Source of the DNA: Henricia sp. BOLD:AAB3569
Taxonomy: Eukaryota; Echinodermata; Asteroidea; Spinulosida; Echinasteridae
Reading direction: 5' to 3'
Length of the DNA: 64,000 bases
NCBI GenBank assembly: GCA_037783545.1
Contig: JBBELK010000368.1
Coordinates: 186,001 to 250,000, forward strand
The position numbers were made by a program, and so were the translations under genes. Shown piece by piece: positions 42,244 to 53,372 of the stretch; position 1 is the first letter of the stretch, and each line of letters starts with the position of its first letter. The notes beneath the pieces are model-generated. The model searched no databases. It was not told the DNA's origin and saw only the letters and a list, made by a program, of their open reading frames with translations.

Positions 42244-43719
42244 CACCATGTTTACACTGGTCCCGAGCTTGGGATCAAGATTGGTCCCCTGATAAGAATG
42301 CGTCAGTGTTAACCTCAATGATCCTGAGTGCCGCGTTGACATACTGTAGTTGATCTCGAGTGCGGTGCCAGAAGTTGCAGTCAAAGGTCATGCTCTGTGT
42401 GTGCATGTACGACCGTGTTTACACTTGATCCCGAGCTCGGGATCGAACACCGAGCTCGGGATCAGCCCCGGATCACAAATAGGTGTAAACGCTCTCGGAA
42501 CCAAACTGGCCCCGGATCAGACCCCGAGATTTTGGTCTCGCGATGGCGGAGGGTTCGATCCCGAGCTCGGGATCAGTTTGCGGTTAGCTGGGCAATAAAT
42601 CTTCCCCACACAGCCCCACATCCTGTTGTGGGCTAAAGCGCGCGAAAATTCCAGGGAAGCCCGCGCTCGTATTATATACACGTGTACATAGTACATGTAT
42701 ATACACGCACACAGGTACCACTGGTTCCATGCATTGTGTGCATGCATATATGCCTGGACAAAATGCCTGATACCCCGACGCGACTCATGTGATGCAACGC
42801 TGAGAATCTCGATCGCTGGTGTCCGTTACGAAAACACAACGTACTACAAACGTAATTGGTATCCTGCATTCAGCAATCTCTTTTGCGTGTCCGATACAAA
42901 CTTCACACGTTGAGAAAAAGTGTTTCTGTATTTCCTCTACTTTCTGCAACTTCTCTACTTTCTGCAACTATCTAGCGACACTTTGTCATTATCATACAGC
43001 TTAGTTTTTAGTTGTTATATCAAGGATTTCGGAGTGTCATTCAACGATTTCCGACATAGCATAAGTTGACATTATTTCGTCGTGAAGAGAAGTTGACGAA
43101 GACGAAGTCGCCGAGTCGAGTTGTCTTCGTGTGAAAAGATGGCAAACGAAGTTCGCGGGCGCTCGTGGAGCAACGACAAACTGGCGAAGTTTTTCGACAT
43201 TTGAGCCAGCGCAGAAATAATGGCTGAACTGGACGGAACATCTCGGAATTCTGCTGCGTTAGCTTGACCTTTGACTGCAACTTCTGGCTCCGCGCTCGGG
43301 ATCAACAACAGATATAAACGCGGCACTCGAGACCATTGCGGTTAACCTCAACACATTCTTATCAGGGGGTCAATCTTGATCCCGAGCTCGGGACCAGTGT
43401 AAACACGGTCTACATGTACTGTGCATGGGTTGTGCATATTTTTACAGTGTACAAGGCCACTTGAATTTCGCGGGCTTAACATATTCACCCTGCTACGGCT
43501 TTGGAGCAGATGTGGCAGGTTGCGGTAAAGATTAATTGCTTATCTAACCACAAAGTTATCCCGAGTTCGGGATCGAACCCTCCGCCAACGCGAGACCAAA
43601 ATCTCAGGGTCTGATCAGGGGTCAATTTGGTCCCGAGAGCGTTTATACTCAGTTTGTGATCCTGGGCTGATCCCGAGCTCGGATTAGCCCCGAGCTCGGG
43701 ATCAAGTGTAAACGGGGTC
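42244..43719 (+). mobile_element. Family F copy 3 (outer), TSD TAT, itself split
   Basis: Left part 42244-42410 and right part 43411-43719 together are colinear with copy 1 at 28810-29253. TAT flanks both sides (42241-42243, 43720-43722). Confidence 0.82.
42411..43410 (-). mobile_element. Family F copy 4 (inner, reverse, 1000 bp), TSD TAC
   Basis: Ends GACCGTGTTTACACTTGATC and inverted ...CCAGTGTAAACACGGTC, flanked by TAC (42408-42410, 43411-43413). It is more than twice as long as the other copies; the extra interior is about 42600-43250. A frame at 43139-43204 reads MANEVRGRSWSNDKLAKFF, like the start of the Myb/SANT-like protein of Harbinger elements, but it soon stops. Confidence 0.78.
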
Positions 43720-43818
43720 TATATAAGTTTCACTGTGGTACTGCGTCCATAGGCCTATACAGCCTACATGTACGACTGCCTGGCCGATACTGTAGGCCTA
43801 CATGTACATGAAGGCCTA

Positions 43819-44043
43819 CAGTTGTAGTCAGAAGTTTACATACAACGTGTTAAAACTGGTGTGCTTAAACTTGCATGGTCACCATTTTTGTAACAGTCTT
43901 TAGTAAAGTCGTGATTTTGTGGAATCCTCACGTGCTTGCAGTACTTAAAACATAGCTTGTACACCTTGCAATGGTTCGGGTAGTCCTGTGTACCATTTTG
44001 GGTGATGATGGTAGTGGTGTATGTAAACTTCTGACTTCAACTG
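43819..44043. mobile_element. Tc1/mariner MITE with Sleeping Beauty-like ends
   Basis: A 225-bp element flanked by TA. Ends CAGTTGTAGTCAGAAGTTTA CATACA and TGTATGTAAACTTCTGACTT CAACTG. These closely resemble the outer repeats of fish Tc1-type elements (CAGTTGAAGTCGGAAGTTTA). No transposase remains. Confidence 0.85.
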
Positions 44044-44049
44044 TACATG

Positions 44050-45284
44050 TACATGTTGCACCGAAGCCTTGTTTACCACTTAAACTTCAGCCACATACAA
44101 ATGGCCCTATTCAAGAGAGTTTCAGGGAAAATAGCGAATCTCCTGCAGAGTTCGCTACATACACACACACCTACATGACAAGTACAATGTACTTGAAGCA
44201 GCTATTGTGCATTGCATAAACTCTGGGTTGACTCAGCCATGGAGTGAATGGTCGGGCAGTGTGTGGGGTTGGTCCATTGTTGGGACGACTTAACAAGTGG
44301 CGATTGTTGTTAATCATTGACTGAAATTTGATGTACATGTAGTGAAGAGACTCTCGAATTGAGGTGAACTCAAAACAGTTACATGAAAATAGTATGCAAA
44401 ATATTGACATGTAGATGTTAATCTTGATCTTCGAGCACCCTGTTCATCATACCGCCCGACGTCTGTCACGCCATTATGAAAATATCTGATCTAATATTAA
44501 CACGATGACGTCATTCGGTGGGGGAGAATACAAAATAAAAGACACTTGACCACATATTTGATGTGTTTACGATGAATACCGTTGAGTACGGTAACTTTCC
44601 AGAAAATAAGTCAAGTCAATATTGTGAGATTACGGCTGGCTTCGCTTGTTCTTTTGTGAGTTTGTAGCAAAACATGATAAAGTGTGAATGCTCGCACACC
44701 ACGCTAAATTCTCGACATTTTTATAAGGCGAGTCACCGTTAATCCACTGGAAATTATATTCAAGAATTTAAGAAAACCCAGGGTATGATATGAGGGACAT
44801 AAAGGAACCCAAATGTCATTTTACAAACAAAATTTGAAGACTGAATAAAAATCACCCTAAGTAAAAAAATCAAAAGTAAAGTTCCAGGAATTTTACTAAG
44901 TACTGGGTTTATGCATTCCATCCACAGCAGCATTCCATTCGCAGCAGCATGCCACCACTCATGGGCCACAACTAATAGATATCTGTGGCCACAACTGACA
45001 AAGCAGGGGAAAGACAGAGAGGTCAACTTGGACAAGGTCATATTAAGAGTTCTGTGGGTTTCTGGTGTGTTTTTATTGGTTGAAAGAAGGAAAAGGGACA
45101 AGGGGTTAAGTGCAGAGGGCAAGGTGCCATATGAAATGCTGATGAGTGACACGAGCAGACCTTTACTGGGATAATTTGTCATGAAACACTGGGGTATTTC
45201 ACTGATGGCCCAAAATGGTTTAAATCTTTAAAATGTGGACAATGTACATCCGACTGTTGTAGAAATATTCTGAGTACATGTACA
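44050..45284. other. Non-coding, nothing recognised
   Basis: Opposed open frames at 44760-45182 (minus, 140 codons) and 44911-45174 (plus) lack domain resemblance. A CRE-like TGACGTCA lies at about 44507. Confidence 0.35.
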
Positions 45285-45645
45285 TGCTCTTCCAGTTGAG
45301 CTAAATGACCATATGAGGCACATTATACATGTTCTGGTACATGTACATGTACATGTACTCCCTCAGGTTTTCCCCCAAGACCTTTAACTCACTGGACAGA
45401 TGCCCTACTAGCTGAGCTGAGGCACAGTGGTATACTTCCTCAGGTTCCCCTAAATATCTCTGACACGCTCTACTAGCTGAGCTGAGAGCCACACTATACT
45501 CCCTCAGGTTTCCCCCCCAAGACCTTTGATACACTGGGCAGATGCCCTACCAGCTGAGTTGAGGCACAGTGGTATACACCCTCAGGTTTTCCCCAAGACC
45601 TCTGACAAGATGATCTACCATCTAAGCTACAGGTATGAGGAGTTA
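45285..45645 (-). repeat. tRNA-like tandem array, left half (minus orientation)
   Basis: Four to five ~78-bp units, each reading on the minus strand TAGCTCAGCTGGTAGAGC-like, then CTGCCTGGTGTGTCAGAGG-like, then CCTGAGGGAGTATACCACTG. Units are diverged. Confidence 0.8.
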
Positions 45646-45649
45646 CACA

Positions 45650-45975
45650 GACCACTGTGCCTCATAGCTCAGCTGGTAGAGTATCTGCCTGGTGTGTCAG
45701 AGGTCTTGGTGAAAACCTGAGGGAGTATTCCACTGTGCCTCATAGCTCAGCTGGTACGGCATCTGCCCGGTGTTTTAGAGATCTTAGGGAAAAACCTGAG
45801 GGAGTATACCACTGTGCCTCATAGCTCAGCTGGTAAAACATCTGCCCAGTGTGTCAGAGATCTTTGGGAAACCTAAGGGGGTATACCACTGTGCCTCATA
45901 GCTAAGCTGGTAGAGCATTTTCCCCGGTGTGTCAAAGGTCTTGTGTTCGAATCCCAATGAGGACAATGTGTGTCC
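45650..45975 (+). repeat. tRNA-like tandem array, right half (plus orientation)
   Basis: Four units starting ACCACTGTGCCTCATAGCTC AGCTGGTAGAG. The last (about 45893-45965) keeps the B-box TGTTCGAATCCC and a closing CAATGAGG that pairs with CCTCAT, so the unit was derived from a full tRNA gene. Earlier units replace the T-arm with GGGGAAAACCTGAGGGAGTA. Confidence 0.82.
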
Positions 45976-47478
45976 AATAATTTGTTCCAAAAATAAAATG
46001 GGCAATGCATGACTTACCCGGTATGGCATGTTTATGAAAAATACTCCTACCTTTCTGACTCTCCCTAGAGCAACCCCTGCCCCCACCCCAACCCCTCTAA
46101 TTTATCAAGCCAGTTTTCAACCAGCAAACCCACTTCACATTTTATCAATCATCCGGTAGGGGTACTCGAGTGTACCAAGTCCATTCGCACAATTGGCAGG
46201 AAGTGAACAGCCATTCAACTTTCGTTTCTGTGAGCAGAATTCAAAAGGTGTCTCTGGCTATAGTTTTGTATAATAAATTGGTACAGCTCATAGACATTTT
46301 GGATGGACTCGAGTACATTGGGTTTAAAGTGTGCAGTCCGTTAATTACATTTTCTGTGGGGTGCACTGTTACAAATCCTTGGCTTTGAATGCTGTATTGT
46401 AAATGAGCATATAGGGACCCATCTTTGACCGTACCCAATAGATAGAGTATTCCATAGGATTATGTTGAAGTCGGTTAAATTTGACAGGAAATGAATTTCA
46501 ACAATCTGTGGTTCCGTGGTTGGATAATTTAATTCATGAAATTCAAAACCGAAGGTTTAACTGAGGTTTAGCTGGAATTTGTCAGGGTCTTTCTATAAAT
46601 TAGGGGTCCAATGTTGGTGTCAAAAACCATGCATCGATTTTTCATGTTTTCTGAAGTATTACTGCATCTACATTGTACGTGGCTGAAATGTCTACAATGC
46701 AATTTATCAACATTATTCTTTAGTTATGTAATGCTGTTGTTCCTGCTCTTAAAAATGTTTTCAATCATGCGTTCTACCTTTAACACAACACCACTATTGC
46801 ATCATACTGGTACATGAACATGTACCTTACTGTACAGCATTTCTCAACACAACGCAATATGCTTCGAATCAATGGCCCATACTCCTCCCTGACCGTGAAA
46901 AAGGTCTTTACCAATACATACACTGTTTATGCAAACAAAAGGCTGCTGTTTATGAGAGAGTGCCTTTGTCGCCAATTTGATGAAGTTCCCGGCAATGCGA
47001 GACAATATTACGGTACCTTGTTACATGTATGACGTAAGCAGACATGATTTCCCTACCTCGACCTTGGATAAATGCCACCACTCCAGCAGTTCGTCGTTCA
47101 TGATCGTCAACTGAAGAGGTTTAGAGAACGTAGCGCGATACGTGTCAGTTGACTTTTAAAATCGCACTTCACATTTTTTTTTTTCCCCGATGGCATACTC
47201 AAGTTGCTCGATAATTGCAAAGCGAATACATGTAATGTTTTTGGTTTTATTGAAAAAGAAAAAGTCCACTTCTTATAAATTACCGGTATGCATTTTTTTC
47301 CAAATTTTTTTTCTTCTCTGATGTCGTGTCAAACATAATTCGAGGCTTTTAACACACCTACAAGAATTTTCCTGAAAAACACAGGCCTAAACTCCCATTA
47401 TAATTTAAACATTCTCTTCCCCATTATTTACCAGAAATTATTACAACTTGCCAGATTTCAACCTTTGCATTTACACAC
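45976..47478. other. Non-coding; family D fragment at 46585-46790
   Basis: TTTCTATAAATTAGGGGTCC at 46593 resembles the end of the TIR element at 56362-56618 and is followed by inverted family D blocks. No gene recognised. Confidence 0.4.
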
Positions 47479-47699
47479 CAGGGCTCGAAATACCCACTGG
47501 ACCGGTGGACCGAGGCCAGTAATTTAAGCCTCGGTCTAGTGCTTTCTCTACCGTACTAGACCAGTGGTCCAGTACATTTTTAAACTAACGAACAGTAAAT
47601 CCACGTTCCTTGGTCTTGTAAAAATAGCGGCGGTCCAGTAAATGGTTTAAGCTACTAACCCTGTGGTCTAGCAGATTTTTTCATGGAATTTGAGCCCTG
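47479..47699. mobile_element. hAT-like short TIR element (CAGGGCTCGAAAT ends)
   Basis: Ends CAGGGCTCGAAATA and AATTTGAGCCCTG, 221 bp. The interior carries repeated CTGGACCGGTGGACC / GGTCTAGT-type motifs. No exact target duplication is seen. Confidence 0.6.
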
Positions 47700-49010
47700 C
47701 ACACGTACATGTACGTACACTTCTTTCAGCTTTCCATAATAAAAATTTAGGAAAATCATCGTCCGTTGTTCAGGGAAAAATGTAACGTCAAGGAAATGAA
47801 ATGTTGGAACATGTATGGCTTGATTGTACGGTCCATGCACAATAGCGAAAAGTTTGAAAATTGTAACATTTAAAAAAAAAATGAATTTTTGTGTGGTCGG
47901 TCAAAAATAAGGACAAAAAAAATATATATATATATATGTTTAGCGTAAGTTGAAGTTTCTCAAAATAACGCAGTGGACGCGGCTATTTTTTTTTTGTTTT
48001 TGCCTACCAGTACATGTAAAGATTTGAATTCATCAGTTCCTTTACAACTACATGTACCGGTAGCAGCCATCACACAACAATTTATTTTGTACACGTATAT
48101 TGTATGCGTGTGACGTGCTATGCAGCCAATGGTGTCGTACGCATGGTGACAATTTCCCAACTCAAATCAATAATACTGAAGACAGGAATGGATCTCATGT
48201 ACTCAAAGGACTAGAAGGGGGAGGGGGGATTCTTGGGAGACATGTTACTATAACCAAATAGAAATTATAACCTTTTAAGCAAATGTTAAATTTTTAATGT
48301 TTTTTTTTTATTTTTGTCTAGAAATAAAAATGAATTTTACAAATTTCATAGAAAATACTCAAAATCCCACTGCAATTTAAGTAAAATTGCAAAGGTTTTG
48401 TGGAAAAAATTTGAATATGTTTCGGTGATGTGACCTTAAAGCCCTTGTCACACGAGACAAAAATCTTACAAAAGTGCCATCGTGTGAAAGGACACCCATG
48501 CTTGAGAGTGACAAGCATTCCTTGAGAAATTTTCCCAATCCTTAAGATTTTTTTGGAGGTCCAGACCTATGTATGACAAAATCTTCCGCTGGAGAAAAAG
48601 TCCGCTAGCGGAAACCCAACTTCGGTTGTCAATTTCCAGCATGAAATACATGTACCATTTTTGACGGAAATAAATTAATGTGGTGTTTGTTACCAGTGCT
48701 ATCAACACTTTGAGTAAGGTTTTTCTTGTCAAATCATGAAAAACAAAATTGGGTCATTGCAAATGATACAATGGGCCTTTAAGACTTTAAAAATCTAGAC
48801 AATATCCAGACCACAGACATGAAAAATACAGTAACACTTGTTCTTTATCACATCTTAGATGCAGATCAGGTTTTGTTGACCATCTCAATTTTAGAAATAA
48901 ACCACCTTATAAAAAAAAAATTTGGAAAAAAAAAAAAATATTGTTCTACTGCCGTCATCAACGCAATATAATAAAACCCAAGAGAGAGGACATATGTGTT
49001 GTTCTGCACA
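47700..49010. other. Non-coding; family D fragment at 48645-48785
   Basis: AATGTGGTGTTTGTTACCAG ... TTTTTCTTGTCAAATCATGA ... GGGTCATTGCAAATGATACA ATGGGCC. This uninterrupted copy is the empty-site reference for the family E insertion at 31755. Otherwise AT-rich. Confidence 0.45.
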
Positions 49011-49488
49011 CAAACAATGGCCGTAAAGACGGTCAAATACGCGACGGACCTGACAAAAACACTAGCCACCCACGTCATAGGGCTTTCAGCGAGCACGGAC
49101 GCAGGGACTGAGCCAACCGCATTAGACAGCTACGCTGGCTGACGTCATAATTTGCACATGCTAGAACGCACTCAGGTTGAGAGAGTCTTGATAATTACAT
49201 TCCATTAAATGGAGTTTCCTGTGTGGGGAGGGGGTGATGCAAGGGGCGTTGTGAGGCAAAAAGGAATATCGTATGCTGTACATGTTGTCCCTGTGTTATC
49301 ACCCCCTCAGAAAACCTAGGGATTCGAAAGGTTGCACCTCCATTGTCAATAAACCAATGCTTGGATAAGACTAACAAGAGATGTGTTTGTACAGTACATG
49401 TATGTAAAGGTTGAAAAACATGTTACCTTTTGGAGTAGGATTTCTCTTGAAAACAAAGTTCTGCCATTTCAGACCTTTTCAGACTAAA
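49011..49488. other. Non-coding or unassigned
   Basis: 49017-49142 holds a 41-codon plus-strand frame with a strong start context (ACAATGG), opposed by a hydrophobic minus-strand frame. Neither is assignable. Confidence 0.3.
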
Positions 49489-49818
49489 GGCCTGTCCACA
49501 TTGGACTTTTTTTGAGAAAACTTACCAAGACAATGGGTACTTTTCCCATTTTAAGTCCAATGCAGACAGCCTAGGACGTTTTCCTCTCAGTAACTTTTCC
49601 TGAGTTCAGCGGTTACTTTTCCTGGCCAACCAGGAAACTTTTCCCGAGACGAAAAGTCCAATGCGGACACAGCGAGTCGGTAAAATTGCTCTGGAAGCTA
49701 CATCCAGGCCGTGAAGGTCAAACTGCCAAGGGACACTGCGCATGCTCTCCCACGGTCTCGTCAAAAAGTCCAAATGCGGACAGCAGTAAAACCTCCCAAA
49801 AGTCCAATGCGGACGCGG
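49489..49818. mobile_element. TIR element family H, copy 3
   Basis: GGCCTGTCCACATTGGACTT at the left, AAGTCCAATGCGGACGCGG at the right; internally shortened. Confidence 0.78.
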
Positions 49819-51046
49819 TATAAAAATCAAAACTTGAAAATTTCATTTGTAATTAAGTTAAAATCGAAATATAACAGCTTCATTATGCATGACTGCTAAA
49901 GCTTTGGTGTGCTGATGAATAATTTACTGATATTTTGCTACTATTTCTAAATACACAATTTGACGTATACAATTTTGGCTAAAAAACCATTTCACAAAGC
50001 AACTTGGAAATTCTGTGCTAAGCAAATTGTTGTGCTAAAAACTGCCATGAAATTGGCCCTAGGTCTTTGCCAGAACCTAGTTAGAGAGAACTGATGAATT
50101 AGAATCATGAATCAAACCCTTTTCAGTAATCAATTGTAGCATTCAACAACAACCGGTGAATTAACAAAGTACAGGTACTCCGAAGCTGTGAATACAGAGA
50201 TCAACTGTTTCATAGAAAAAAGTCGCTGAATTGAGTCTGTGTTGAAATGGACAATGACAAAAACGACGCAACAACTGACAAGAAAGCTACCAGTATGAGG
50301 TAATCATTTTGTTAATGGAGGTGAAAGTGCCGTTGTCTGCACAATTAAATGCAATTTGTTAGGGGGCCGTCCAAAGTTGTCAACATTTTCACAGTTCTAC
50401 AGAGAGTAGTATTTTTCCAAGAGCCCCCTCCCTCCGCCCCCCAAAATTACATAAACCGAGTATTAGGCCTGTGCATTGTCGAATAATTGACTATTAGAAA
50501 TTTGAATAATATTTCGATATTCGAACTTTTTAAAAAATTACCGCCCAATTTTTTTTCAGTGTTATCTGTACCTAAAGTTGTTCGGAGTGTACTTCTCCCG
50601 TGGGTGTTATGCAGGATGTTTTTGATTTTTTCGGCAGCCTTCTTCAATGGCGAATCAGCTGCCTCGTTGCATGCTCGATTTGCTTCTAGCCACGAGTCCA
50701 GTGTACAAGTTACAACATTGAAGCTATGGTTTGAGCTAGGATTATTTTACAGGAAAACCTGAATGGGCAGTATCCATTAAATGCAAATTAAAATGCGAGG
50801 TCTATGGTTGGGGCGGTACACTTTTCGGCCAGTTACCCTGTCAATTGATGTCACACTCTATTGACCTCGATAACGTCCATCTTTGTCTTGTTCCCCATAG
50901 TACATGTACGTGTCAGGTACGGTCAGTGCGTCTGCGCGACAGCATGTGTAATCTACATGTGCGATTTCTTGATCACACCAAGCGTTACGTATCATTGTGA
51001 TGCACACAATGAACATTTTCAATACGGTGCCAATCTATTTTGGTTA
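49819..51046. other. Non-coding, nothing recognised except a short family P match
   Basis: AACTGCCATGAAATTGGCCC at 50039 is a family P fragment. No gene seen. Confidence 0.4.
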
Positions 51047-51613
51047 CACTACCCATCAAAACTTTGGAAACACCTTGAAAGTTTCAGATTTTTGAGAAGA
51101 AAACGTATAATTTTGTGAATGTTAATTTTGTGAATGCAAATGTAGGTGTATTCTAACAAAAAGCAATATACATTTTAATTTTAGTGCCATCTTCAGCCTC
51201 AGCAGTAGGCTTTATTAACAAATTGGAGAGCATGCAAAAAGAAACGGCTAAACTTGATGTTCATCAAAGAATCCCCCTTAGCAGCTATACACACAATCTC
51301 TGCATCCTGATTGTCAATTTCTCCAAACATTCAGTGGAAATACGCCTCTTCAGAGGTGTTCTAGGCTGGTTGGCCATTTCTTTCTGACCTTACGATCCAA
51401 CTCCTCCCAGAGCAGCTCAATAGGATTGAGATCAGGTGACTGGGCAGGCCATTCCATGATGGACAGCAATCCAGATGATCACTGCTTTCTCTCCAGATCA
51501 CCTTACACCTCCATTTGCTTTAATAGCTTGGTTTATTATGAATAAACAAAATAATACTTCCTTCTCAAAAACCTCAAACGTTCAAGGTGTTTCCAAAGTT
51601 TTGATGGGTAGTG
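51047..51613 (-). mobile_element. Tc1/mariner element, internally deleted, TA flanks
   Basis: A 567-bp element flanked by TA (51045-51046, 51614-51615). The inverted ends start CACTACCCATCAAAACTTTG GAAACACCTTGAA and match over about 56 bp with roughly four mismatches. On the minus strand about 51352-51457 reads WPAQSPDLNPIELLWEELD then RKVRKKWPTSLEHL, the C-terminal catalytic-glutamate region of a Tc1 transposase. Most of the transposase is missing. Confidence 0.9.
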
Positions 51614-52989
51614 TAACCATTTGAATAGGGAAATAGGAACCTGGTTGCACCGTGATAAAGGTCTAATGCGTGACAAAACTACATCTGAATGGATTGCTAT
51701 GAAGCCGATACCAAAATTTCAGGAGTTGTGCAGGCCTGCCTGTGATCGTGATAATCCTGAAGAACATGCGAGACTGCTGCTACAAGTACTATTAAAAGGT
51801 TACAGCGTTTCCGCTAGCTTGGTTTTCCAAACCCACTGGCATCAGCACTGCCTCAATTAACCCATTCCTTGGAGTCATGTCACCGATGACTGAACATGAT
51901 TGATGAAAGTTCCATGGAATGAAATTGGCCATTTTGGGTTTGCAGACACATGATCAATCATCTTGAGATTTAATTTTGAGACCATAGTGAAGGTAATTAA
52001 TTAATGATCTGGAAATTAGAGATTGTGGGGCTTTGGGTGGTTCATGTTGCACTTGTGACAAATTGCATTCTAACTCAAATCTGCTTTCCAAATCTGCTCG
52101 ACTCAAATGTCTTATTCCAATCCTGTATTATGTAACCCAGAACCCTGCTTACACAAAATGTACATAATGTAGCTCAATCTCTGGTTAGCTCAAATTTCTT
52201 TTTCCATTTTGATTGGTATTTGACTCACCAAGGTTTTATTGAAAGTATTTCGTGTTTTGAACTACGGTATTTATCAGTAACTTCAACCCTGATCTTCAAA
52301 CTTTCTTCGCCACCCTTTTTTGCCAGAGACAAACTTTGACAACAAACCAGACAATTTAAGTTGTCCTAAAATGCAATGACGTACATTCTGAATGTATGGT
52401 GTTTTTATCCAAACAAACACGAGAATACGAGCGATTTGACCCGAGTGAGGCCCTTCTAAAGTCAAGATCTGGTGACATTTAAAAACTGGCTTGTTTTCGT
52501 GGCCTTTCCACGTAGCATAAAGGCACAAGAAAAACACTCTCATTTTCCCCACTTCATGATCAGATAACTGCGTTTGTCAGAAAAGTTCTACATATGGACG
52601 CAATGCCGGGGTTGTTTGTTTCTAGCGAGGTGCAGGCAATTTTTCACAAGAAACCCCCCCCCCCCCTCCCCCCCACTCCCGAAGGAGCAAGATTGGAGAA
52701 AAGTCAAATGTTCCTGCCCATTGTAGCTCAAATACCACAACAACATATTTGTACAATTCGGGAATTTGAGCTTCAAGAGAGGGCAACTTGGTTATATTCT
52801 AATAGTACACAACAGTGTGTAGAGCATACCGTACTTGCACAAACCCATAAAATTCTATGTATGTAAATACACAAAACAAAGTTAAATTTCTCAGAAATAA
52901 ATAAACCCAAATTATATGATGTGAACAAATTGTACTACATGTACATTGTGTACACTTGTCCACATGTGCGGTAGATCGCTAAAACTTCT
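51614..52989. other. Non-coding, nothing recognised
   Basis: A C-rich run (CCCCCCCCCCCTCCCCCCCA) at 52655. No exon-like frame identified. Confidence 0.4.
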
Positions 52990-53372
52990 TTAAAGGAGCG
53001 TGTTCAGATTTATTTCAAGAAAATGGATTATGTTCTAACCTATGTAACTATCGTATAAAATACATGTACCTCCCCAAAGTGCATGTACTATTCATTGGAA
53101 GAAAACAGGAAATTTGCAAACTCCAATTTGGATGGAAGCAGAAAGGTTGGTGTGATCACTGCACTGCTTTATGGAACCGGATAAATTAGTTTACAAAACA
53201 TTGGAGGTTTTTTGACGATAGCCTTTAAACTACGGTACATGTACATGGATTGAGAGCACACGGTTTCAGAATGGTAACGAGAAAAAAATTACAAATGATA
53301 TGGTATCAACTATTAAAATCTCATGGGAAAAAATGGGGGGTTCAAAAACGTGATCTGGACACGCTCCTTTAA
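52990..53372 (-). mobile_element. Foldback MITE family A, full-length copy
   Basis: The best whole copy: TTTAAAGGAGCGTGTTCAGA at the left and TCTGGACACGCTCCTTTAA at the right, 383 bp, with all core motifs. Confidence 0.85.

Larger units (their letters stand above)
42101..43735. mobile_element. TIR element family G, split by a family F insertion
   Basis: Left part CAGTGAAGCCTGCTACTAAG to 42243, right part ATAAGTTTCACTG from 43723. Rejoining the flanks matches the end of the copy at 30043-30540 (GGCCACTATATA...TTTCACTG). Confidence 0.8.

Noticed and set aside
42350-42636. Overlapping open frames rich in repeated motifs
   Set aside because: They are translations of the terminal repeats of family F (CCCGAGCTCGGGATC), not genes.
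44760-45182. Opposed 140- and 87-codon frames
   Set aside because: Neither strand shows a known domain, signal peptide logic or splice context.
45655-45965. Possible cluster of functional tRNA genes
   Set aside because: Units lack a T-arm/B-box except the last, anticodon stems do not pair well, and units are diverged; tRNA-derived repeats fit better.
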